From positions 38,718 to 47,838 of the forward strand of contig DDJS01000158.1 in NCBI GenBank assembly GCA_002339165.1: 9,121 bases of DNA, written 5' to 3'. The stretch comes from Cellvibrionales bacterium UBA2618 (GTDB lineage: Bacteria; Pseudomonadota; Gammaproteobacteria; Pseudomonadales; Porticoccaceae). Below the pieces are notes generated by a model, which made no database searches, was not told the DNA's origin, and saw only the letters and a list, made by a program, of their open reading frames with translations. Positions 1 through 5,103 of this stretch are shown here, piece by piece. Position 1 is the stretch's first letter; each line of letters starts with the position of its first letter. Both the position numbers and the translations under genes were made by a program.

Positions 1-88
1 TAATAGCTTCGATATCTAATAGCTACTTCAAGCTGGCGCGCGCGCAATGGGTCTGGGTTAGAGCGTTTGCGGCGGGCTCTGGCATCGA
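1..88. other. Noncoding tail beyond the suhB 3' end
   Basis: Short stretch downstream of the suhB stop. It holds an 8-nt direct repeat, TAATAGCT, at 1-8 and 17-24, an alternating GC run near 36-46, and an imperfect terminator-like pairing AGAGC (60-64) with GCTCT (75-79) that has no T-run on either side. One plus-strand frame is open from base 3 to a TAG at 90-92, so the last codons of a convergent gene could lie here, but 29 codons with no recognisable motif are not enough to call it. Another frame ends in tandem stops TAA TAG at 17-22. No gene is claimed. Confidence 0.4.
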
Positions 89-892
89 TTAGCGTAAGTG
101 ACCGAGGTGTTTGCCGACCACTTGCAAGCTGGATTTAAACAGTTTGGGGGTGCTCGCCAGAATATGGCCGTTGTCGAGAAACGCCTCGCCGCCTTGAAAA
201 TCACTTACCATACCTCCAGCCTCGCGCACCAGGAGCGCGCCGGCGGCGATGTCCCAAGGCTTTAGGTGCATCTCCCAAAAAACATCCATGCGACCGGCGG
301 CGACGTAAGCGAGATCTAGCGACGCTACACCAAGGCGGCGGATGCCAGCCGAGTTGTTGGCAAATTCGTGCATCGATCGCAGATAACCGCCAATGTCGTC
401 AAACGACGGTGCGCTGAATGGGATGCCAGTTGCGTATAGGGCTCCGTCTTCAACGAGGCGGCCCGAGACGCGTATACGTCGGCCGTTGAGCATTGCTCCG
501 CGACCGCGACTTGCAGTAAATTCTTCCCGCTTAAACGGCTCTAATACCACCGCATGCTCCAGTCGACCCTTGACTTGGCAGGCGATCGAAACCGCTACAT
601 GGGGAATGCCGCGGACAAAATTGGTAGTGCCATCCAGCGGGTCGATAATCCACTCAACGTCGCTGTCTTGGTTGCCACTGAGGCCGCTCTCTTCACCGCG
701 AAAGCTGTGATCTGGATAGGCCTTGCTGAGGTGATAGATGATCGACTCTTCAGAGCGCCTATCGACTTCGGTTACAAAATCATGGCGACCCTTTTCGTCG
801 ACCTTGACCAGGTCGAGATTGTCGGCGGCTTTGACGATCATCTCGCCTGCGGCACGAGCGGCGCGTAGGGCAATGTTGCACATCGGTTGCAT
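89..892 (-). CDS. suhB: Inositol-1-monophosphatase family protein SuhB
   Basis: A 267-residue member of the Mg2+-dependent inositol monophosphatase family, the usual length for SuhB. The metal-binding motifs are intact: GEES at residues 66-69 (Glu67), WIIDPLDGTTNF at 81-92 (Asp84, Asp87, Thr89) and KPWDIAAGA at 211-219 (Asp214). The N-terminus, MQPMCNIALRAARAAG, lines up residue for residue with E. coli SuhB (MHPMLNIAVRAARKAG), which supports the ATG at 892 over the internal Met4. Known for the family: hydrolysis of myo-inositol-1-phosphate and, in E. coli, a second role as a partner of the Nus factors in rRNA antitermination; whether both apply here is inference. It is transcribed away from trmJ and the isc genes, from a probable extended -10 promoter at 925-933. 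The ribosome site upstream is weak (GGA eight bases before the start). The stop lies at 89-91. It is a cytoplasmic protein with no signal peptide. Confidence 0.96.
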   Translation of the reverse strand: MQPMCNIALRAARAAGEMIVKAADNLDLVKVDEKGRHDFVTEVDRRSEESIIYHLSKAYPDHSFRGEESGLSGNQDSDVEWIIDPLDGTTNFVRGIPHVAVSIACQVKGRLEHAVVLEPFKREEFTASRGRGAMLNGRRIRVSGRLVEDGALYATGIPFSAPSFDDIGGYLRSMHEFANNSAGIRRLGVASLDLAYVAAGRMDVFWEMHLKPWDIAAGALLVREAGGMVSDFQGGEAFLDNGHILASTPKLFKSSLQVVGKHLGHLR

Positions 893-924
893 AGTAATGA
901 TCCAAGTCGCTCGGTGGGGCGCGC

Positions 925-933
925 ATTGTACCA
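925..933 (-). promoter_or_regulatory. Probable suhB promoter (extended -10)
   Basis: Read on the minus strand, 933-925 is TGG TACAAT, an extended -10 of the TGn-TATAAT type with five of six consensus bases. No good -35 lies 16-18 bases upstream (candidates TAGCAG or GTAGCA), which fits an extended -10 promoter. Transcription would start near 918, giving a leader of about 26 nt. The element overlaps the possible -35 of the divergent trmJ promoter. This is prediction by eye. Confidence 0.5.
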
Positions 934-956
934 GAGAACCTCGATTCTGCTACACT
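926..956 (+). promoter_or_regulatory. Probable trmJ promoter
   Basis: TGC TACACT at 948-956 is an extended -10 with four of six consensus bases. TTGTAC at 926-931 could be a -35, but the spacer would be 19 nt, longer than ideal; the extended -10 may compensate. Transcription would begin near 963, leaving a leader of about 60 nt before the GTG start. The -35 shares five bases with the suhB -10 on the other strand. Confidence 0.45.
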
Positions 957-974
957 TCGCGGCGCGCTGATTTC

Positions 975-1002
975 GGCGCAGGCCAACGCGCGTCAATGCG
1001 CC
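975..1002 (+). promoter_or_regulatory. Leader hairpin upstream of trmJ
   Basis: GGCGCA (975-980) pairs perfectly with TGCGCC (997-1002) around a 16-nt loop and is followed directly by TATTTT, so it resembles a weak intrinsic terminator or attenuator in the trmJ leader. A competing pairing exists between CGCGC (963-967) and GCGCG (988-992), which lies in the loop of the first. The stems are short and GC-rich background makes chance pairing likely, so function is uncertain. Confidence 0.25.
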
Positions 1003-1023
1003 TATTTTGCTATGAGGTTACAG

Positions 1024-1773
1024 GTGTCAGAGCACAAGCAGCGGGACAATATACGTATCGTACTGGTGAATACCAGTCATCCGGGCAATATCGGCGGGGC
1101 CGCGCGGGCGATGAAAAATATGGACCTCGATCAGCTTTATTTGGTGCAGCCCCGCGAGTACCCAGCTCCGCGCGCAGTGTGGCGTGCCGCCGGCGCGCGC
1201 GATGTGCTGGATAAGGTAGTAGTGGTCGACAGCGTAGATCAGGCGATCGAGGGCTGTGGGTTGGTTATTGGTACCAGTGCCCGCGAGCGCCGCATCCCTT
1301 GGCCACTGATCGACCCGCGCACCTGCGGCGAGCGTATCTGGTCGGAGTCAAGTAGTCATCCTACGGCGCTGCTGTTTGGGCGAGAGGATCGTGGGCTGAC
1401 CAATGACGAATTGCAAAAATGCCACTACCACGTTCATATTCCGGCCAATTCAGAATACAGTTCGTTGAATCTCGCCACCGCGGTTCAGGTGATGGCCTAC
1501 GAAATACGCATGGCGCAGTTGGTTGCTCCGGATGGCAAGCTGCCTGGTTATACCGACTGGGACCAGCCGCCGGTCAGCGCGGAAAACCTCGAGAGATTTC
1601 ACCACCATCTGCAGGAGACAATGACCGATATCGGCTTTTACGATCCCGACAACCCGAAGCAATTGATTACTCGCATGCGGCGCCTATTTAATCGTGTCAG
1701 ATTGGATGAAATGGAGGTTTCCATTTTGCGTGGTCTGCTGTCTGCGGTGCAGCGTATAACCCCTAAGAAATAG
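1024..1773 (+). CDS. trmJ: tRNA (cytidine/uridine-2'-O-)-methyltransferase TrmJ
   Basis: SPOUT-class methyltransferase of the TrmJ/TrmH group. The family uses S-adenosylmethionine to methylate the 2'-OH of nucleotide 32 in tRNA anticodon loops and works as a dimer. Visible motifs, numbered from the GTG start: NTSHPGNIGGAARAMK with the conserved Asn and Arg at about residues 16-31, VIGTSARERRIPWP at about 81-94, the SAM-knot motifs LLFGREDRGLTNDELQKCHYH (about 116-136, broken here only for description) and EYSSLNLATAVQ (about 144-155), then the family C-terminal region ending ILRGLLSAVQR. I chose GTG at 1024 because GAGG at 1014-1017 sits six bases upstream; an in-frame ATG at 1012 would add four residues but has no ribosome site. 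Length is 249 residues from GTG, 253 from ATG, near the E. coli protein. It lies upstream of iscR with a separate promoter between them, so it is probably not part of the isc operon. Confidence 0.95.
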   Translation: MSEHKQRDNIRIVLVNTSHPGNIGGAARAMKNMDLDQLYLVQPREYPAPRAVWRAAGARDVLDKVVVVDSVDQAIEGCGLVIGTSARERRIPWPLIDPRTCGERIWSESSSHPTALLFGREDRGLTNDELQKCHYHVHIPANSEYSSLNLATAVQVMAYEIRMAQLVAPDGKLPGYTDWDQPPVSAENLERFHHHLQETMTDIGFYDPDNPKQLITRMRRLFNRVRLDEMEVSILRGLLSAVQRITPKK

Positions 1774-1799
1774 GTATTTGTACTGTCTTGGTGCGCCCT

Positions 1800-1824
1800 T
1801 TACTTGACTAAAATGCTCAGGTAT
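1800..1824 (+). promoter_or_regulatory. IscR type 1 operator at the isc promoter
   Basis: The 25-nt stretch matches the type 1 IscR consensus as I remember it (ATASYYGACTRWWWYAGTCRRSTAT) at 22 positions. The left half TACTTGACT and the right half CTCAGGTAT are both clear. Mismatches are base 1 and two bases in the right inner arm. The site covers the -35 hexamer of the iscR promoter, so bound holo-IscR would block RNA polymerase, as in the known negative feedback of E. coli isc. Only one such site is evident; E. coli has more. Confidence 0.75.
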
Positions 1825-1832
1825 TGGATAAT
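1804..1832 (+). promoter_or_regulatory. isc operon promoter (sigma70)
   Basis: TTGACT at 1804-1809 and GATAAT at 1827-1832 each match the sigma70 consensus in five of six bases and are separated by an ideal 17 nt. Transcription should start near 1838-1840, giving a leader of about 57 nt before iscR. No other promoter of this quality was seen inside the operon, so it probably drives iscR through iscX. Confidence 0.75.
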
Positions 1833-1895
1833 TATTGAAGGTGTGTGAGGTTAATTAATCATCTTCAAGCGGCCCCAAGTGCGAGGTAAATCGGC

Positions 1896-2477
1896 ATGAG
1901 ATTGACCACCAAAGGACGCTATGCGGTCACAGCGATGCTCGATCTAACGATGCATGGCGACAGTAAAACAATATCGCTTGCGTCGGTCTCGAGGCGCCAA
2001 TCGATTTCGCTATCGTATCTAGAGCAATTGTTTGCGCGTTTGCGCCAAGCTGGATTGGTAGTCAGCGTGCGCGGTCCCGGTGGTGGATATCGCCTAAATC
2101 GGGCTAGCAACGAAATAGCCATCGCCGATATTGTTGGAGCAGTTAACGAATCGATAGACACTACTCACTGCAAGGGCAAGAGTGACTGTCAACAGGGTGA
2201 GGTGTGTTTGACCCACGCCCTGTGGGATGAGTTGAGTGGTGAGATACAGCGATTTTTGAGCCGTATTTCGTTGGCTGATCTGGTGGCTCGAAAGGATATC
2301 CAGGCGATTTCAGAGCGCCAAGCGGTGCGAGCCTTGGTGTTGATGGACAGCGATTCGGCAAGCGACGGAGTGCAAGACCAGACACCAGAAGATCAAACTG
2401 AGCTAGATTCAACGATGCGGGGCACCGCGTCACAGAAAAAGAATTCACAAGACAACCTGCAGGCTTCCGCCTGCTGA
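1896..2477 (+). CDS. iscR: Fe-S cluster-responsive transcription regulator IscR
   Basis: Rrf2-family regulator that senses Fe-S supply through a [2Fe-2S] cluster and represses the isc operon when loaded. Residues 1-75 form the winged helix: MRLTTKGRYAVTAMLDL, the recognition segment SISLSYLEQLFARLRQAGL, and the wing SVRGPGGGYRL. Cluster ligands Cys92, Cys98, Cys104 and His107 (HCKGKSDC...CLTHALW) sit at exactly the E. coli numbering. The start at 1896 has GAGG nine bases upstream. At 193 residues it is about 30 longer than E. coli IscR (162); the extra sequence, from about residue 147, is rich in Ser, Asp, Gln and Thr, looks disordered, and ends in Cys. The operator at 1800-1824 implies autoregulation. 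iscS follows after 13 nt. Alternative Rrf2 proteins (NsrR, CymR, RsrR) are unlikely given the operon and ligand spacing. Confidence 0.96.
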   Translation: MRLTTKGRYAVTAMLDLTMHGDSKTISLASVSRRQSISLSYLEQLFARLRQAGLVVSVRGPGGGYRLNRASNEIAIADIVGAVNESIDTTHCKGKSDCQQGEVCLTHALWDELSGEIQRFLSRISLADLVARKDIQAISERQAVRALVLMDSDSASDGVQDQTPEDQTELDSTMRGTASQKKNSQDNLQASAC

Positions 2478-2490
2478 ACTGGAGAGCAAT

Positions 2491-3705
2491 ATGAGCCTGC
2501 CGATTTACCTAGATTATGCATCCACCACACCGGTCGACCCGGACGTGGCCGATAAAATGATGCAGTGCCTAACGCCGTCCGGCAACTTTGGCAATCCAGC
2601 GTCGCGCTCCCACGTGTTTGGCTGGGAGGCGGAGTCCGCGGTCGAAGACGCACGCGTTGAAGTGGCGAAACTTATCGGTGCCGATCCGAGAGAAATCGTG
2701 TGGACGTCGGGTGCTACTGAGGCCAACAACCTTGCGATCAAAGGTTGCGCGCACTTTAACACCCGCAAGGGTCGACACATCATCACCTCGAGGATCGAAC
2801 ACAAGGCGGTGCTCGATACGTGCCGGCAATTGGAGCGCGAAGATTTTGAAATTACTTATCTAGATCCAGATGCCCAAGGTTTGATCCAACCGCAGATGAT
2901 CGCTGATGCTATCCGCGAGGACACCACAGTGGTGTCTATTATGCACGTCAATAACGAGTTGGGGACGTGCAATGACATCGCCGCAATTGGCGCTATTTGC
3001 CGCGCCAATAAAGTATTTTTTCACGTCGATGCAGCGCAGAGCGCTGGTAAGACCGGCATCGACGTCGAGGCGATGATGGTCGATATGATGTCGTTTTCGG
3101 CGCATAAAATTTACGGTCCAAAGGGGATTGGTGCGCTTTACGTCCGGCGTAAGCCGCGGGTGCGCATCGAGGCGCAGATGCACGGTGGCGGGCACGAGCG
3201 CGGTATGCGCTCGGGGACTTTACCAACGCACCAAATCGTAGGTATGGGTGAGGCCTTTCGTATCGGTCACCAGACGCTTGAGGCTGAGAATCAGCGCATC
3301 ACAGCGCTGCGCCAACGGCTGTGGGATGGCGTTGCTGATATGGAAGAGGTTTACCTAAATGGCTCTCCTGATCAGCATGTTCCGGGCATCGTCAATATCA
3401 GTTTTGCCTTTGTCGAGGGCGAGTCGCTGATCATGGCGCTGCGCGATCTAGCTGTGTCTTCGGGTTCGGCCTGCACCTCGGCGAGCCTCGAGCCATCCTA
3501 TGTGCTCCGGGCGCTCGGTTTGAACGATGAGATGGCGCATAGCTCAATTCGGTTCAGTATTGGACGCTACACTACCGAGCAACAGATTGACGCTGCGATC
3601 TCCAAAGTGCGTCGCGCGGTGGAGAAATTGCGCGAATTATCGCCTCTATGGGATATGTTTAAGGACGGCGTCGATTTAAATCAGGTAGAATGGTCGGCGC
3701 ACTAG
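2491..3705 (+). CDS. iscS: Cysteine desulfurase IscS
   Basis: PLP-dependent class V aminotransferase-fold enzyme that converts L-cysteine to alanine and holds the sulfur as a persulfide for IscU and other acceptors such as TusA. Length is 404 residues, the same as E. coli IscS, with near-identical blocks. Key sites: HVNNE at 152-156, the PLP Schiff-base lysine Lys206 in SFSAHKIYGPKGIGALY, RIEAQMHGGGHERGMRSGT at 225-243, and the mobile-loop catalytic Cys328 in SSGSACTSASLEPS, typical of group I desulfurases. The C-terminus SPLWDMFKDGVDLNQVEW is the IscU-binding tail. GGAG lies six bases before the ATG. The C-terminal residues SAH differ from the E. coli AHH. It follows iscR after 13 nt and is followed by the only long gap inside the operon. 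It acts in the cytoplasm as a dimer. Confidence 0.98.
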   Translation: MSLPIYLDYASTTPVDPDVADKMMQCLTPSGNFGNPASRSHVFGWEAESAVEDARVEVAKLIGADPREIVWTSGATEANNLAIKGCAHFNTRKGRHIITSRIEHKAVLDTCRQLEREDFEITYLDPDAQGLIQPQMIADAIREDTTVVSIMHVNNELGTCNDIAAIGAICRANKVFFHVDAAQSAGKTGIDVEAMMVDMMSFSAHKIYGPKGIGALYVRRKPRVRIEAQMHGGGHERGMRSGTLPTHQIVGMGEAFRIGHQTLEAENQRITALRQRLWDGVADMEEVYLNGSPDQHVPGIVNISFAFVEGESLIMALRDLAVSSGSACTSASLEPSYVLRALGLNDEMAHSSIRFSIGRYTTEQQIDAAISKVRRAVEKLRELSPLWDMFKDGVDLNQVEWSAH

Positions 3706-3810
3706 GCAAGTAATTTTATCTTCACGTGGCCAACGTCGGCGGCGTGCGAGCATTCAGGCGCTCTCGTTAGAGAGCTATCCAATAGCGACAGTAGAGAAGG
3801 AGACATCGTC
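3706..3810 (+). other. iscS-iscU intergenic spacer with a small hairpin
   Basis: This 105-nt gap is by far the longest inside the operon. It contains a perfect 6-bp hairpin, GCTCTC (3760-3765), loop GTTA, GAGAGC (3770-3775), 35 nt before the iscU start. No T-run follows, so it is not a normal terminator; an RNA-stability or processing element is possible. A strong ribosome site, AAGGAG (3797-3802), precedes iscU by eight bases. I saw no clear promoter or second IscR site here. Confidence 0.5.
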
Positions 3811-4194
3811 ATGGCTTACAGTGAAAAAGTCATCGATCATTACGAAAACCCGCGCAACGTTGGCAAGCTGGACGACACTTCAAAATTTGTCGGTACTGGT
3901 ATGGTTGGTGCGCCGGCCTGTGGTGATGTAATGCGTTTACAGATTCAGATCAATGCCGACGGCGTGATCGAAGATGCCAAATTTAAAACCTATGGCTGCG
4001 GTTCCGCCATCGCTTCTAGTTCGCTGTTGACAGAGTGGGTCAAGGGCAAGAACATCGACGAGGCCGAACAGATCAAAAATACCGAAATCGCGCAAGAATT
4101 GGCGTTGCCACCTGTCAAAATTCACTGTTCGGTGCTCGCCGAAGACGCCATTAAAGCGGCGGTGCGCGACGTGCGGCAAAAACAGGGTAGTTAG
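3811..4194 (+). CDS. iscU: Fe-S cluster assembly scaffold IscU
   Basis: Scaffold on which [2Fe-2S] clusters are built from IscS sulfur and iron, then released by HscA/HscB. The 127-residue length is standard for bacterial IscU. Ligands are all present: Cys37 and Asp39 in GAPACGD, Cys63 in YGCGSAIASS, and His105-Cys106 in KIHCSVLAEDAI. The HscA recognition motif LPPVK is intact at residues 99-103. The N-terminus MAYSEKVIDHYENPRNVG is typical, and the ATG has the best ribosome site in the operon, consistent with high need for the scaffold. It sits 105 nt after iscS and 6 nt before iscA. Absence of a fused NifU C-terminal domain separates it from NifU and Nfu proteins. Confidence 0.98.
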   Translation: MAYSEKVIDHYENPRNVGKLDDTSKFVGTGMVGAPACGDVMRLQIQINADGVIEDAKFKTYGCGSAIASSSLLTEWVKGKNIDEAEQIKNTEIAQELALPPVKIHCSVLAEDAIKAAVRDVRQKQGS

Positions 4195-4200
4195 AAAGCA

Positions 4201-4524
4201 ATGGCCATCACCATGACCACGGCGGCTGAACAGCACGTCGTCAAGCACTTGCAGAACCGCACCAAAGGCATAGGCGTGCGCCTCGGCGTGCGAACTACTG
4301 GCTGTTCGGGGCTGTCTTACGTGCTCGAATTTGTCGACGATGCGTCGGAGGAAGATCAGGTGTTTGAGTGTGGTGACGTGGTTCTGGTCATCGACCCGAA
4401 GAGCTTAATATACCTCGATGGCACCGAGCTTGATTATGTCAAAGAGGGTCTCAACGAGGGTTTTGAATTTAAAAATCCCAACGTAAAGGACGCATGTGGT
4501 TGCGGAGAGAGCTTCCACGTTTAA
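4201..4524 (+). CDS. iscA: A-type Fe-S carrier protein IscA
   Basis: A-type carrier that receives clusters, or iron, and passes them to target enzymes, with ErpA as the usual paralogue. The protein has 107 residues, the same as E. coli IscA. The three conserved cysteines are Cys35 (RTTGCSGLSYVLEF) and Cys99/Cys101 (DACGCGESFHV), with the C-terminus identical to E. coli over its last eight residues. An additional, non-conserved Cys57 lies in VFECGD. Only six bases separate it from the iscU stop and the ribosome site is weak (AGAAAG-like), so translation is probably coupled to iscU. Position in the operon favours IscA over ErpA or SufA. Confidence 0.97.
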   Translation: MAITMTTAAEQHVVKHLQNRTKGIGVRLGVRTTGCSGLSYVLEFVDDASEEDQVFECGDVVLVIDPKSLIYLDGTELDYVKEGLNEGFEFKNPNVKDACGCGESFHV

Positions 4525-4536
4525 TCCTCTAAAGTG

Positions 4537-5082
4537 ATGACCGAAGTGATTAGCAGCCGATCCTACTTTGAAATTTTTTCACTTCCCGTTGGCTGGAATA
4601 TCGAGCGCGCCGCTGTCGATGCGCGCTATAGGCAATTGCAGCAAAAATTTCACCCCGATCGATACGCCGCCAAGGGCGACGTAGACAAGCGTCTGGCGGT
4701 GCAGACCGCCGCGCTCATCAACGACGCCTACCAGACCCTGATATCGCCGCTAAGACGTGCTCAATACCTGTTGCAAATCGATGGTGTTGAAGCCGATCAA
4801 GAGAGCCATATCACCAGTGATGGCGTTTTTCTGATGTCCCAAATTGAATTGCGTGAAGAGTTGGCAGAAATCGGCCAAGATGGCGCATCGCCTGCTGCGC
4901 TGGAGGCACTGGCTAGCTTAGAGCAGCGTGTTGACGCGACCTATGCTGGCTTGCAAGACGAATTTAGTGTGCATTACAGCGCCGGTGACCAGGCTGCAGC
5001 CTTTGATATAGTGGCTAAAATGCAATTTTTTGTTAAGCTTTTAGATCAAGTCGAAGCGCTCGAAGAGCAACTCGACAGCTAA
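4537..5082 (+). CDS. hscB: Fe-S biogenesis co-chaperone HscB (Hsc20)
   Basis: J-type co-chaperone that brings IscU to HscA and stimulates its ATPase. The N-terminal J domain (about residues 9-80) contains the diagnostic HPD in KFHPDRY, near residue 39-41, and NDAYQTLISPLRRAQYLL; the C-terminal part (about 95-180) is the three-helix bundle that binds IscU, here rich in Glu, Ala and Gln. About 181 residues, slightly longer than E. coli HscB (171). A GTG at 4534 and an ATG at 4537 are adjacent and in frame; I chose the ATG as the commoner codon, and neither has a clear ribosome site. It starts 12 nt after iscA, so coupling is likely. There is no zinc-finger extension as in some other Hsc20 proteins. 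Confidence 0.95.
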   Translation: MTEVISSRSYFEIFSLPVGWNIERAAVDARYRQLQQKFHPDRYAAKGDVDKRLAVQTAALINDAYQTLISPLRRAQYLLQIDGVEADQESHITSDGVFLMSQIELREELAEIGQDGASPAALEALASLEQRVDATYAGLQDEFSVHYSAGDQAAAFDIVAKMQFFVKLLDQVEALEEQLDS

Positions 5083-5103
5083 CCCAACCGAACAGGATAG
5101 CGC

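Noticed and set aside
36..46. Alternating GC run as a Z-DNA or repeat element
   Set aside because: Only about ten bases, which is not unusual in a GC-rich genome.
393..868. Long plus-strand frames opposite suhB
   Set aside because: They are shadows of suhB; its motifs are intact, and the opposite frames contain no family motif.
1851..1858. TTAATTAA palindrome in the iscR leader
   Set aside because: An 8-base AT palindrome can arise by chance and does not resemble a known regulator site in this setting.
2514..3226. Minus-strand frames within iscS
   Set aside because: Low-quality shadow frames on a gene that matches E. coli IscS across its whole length.
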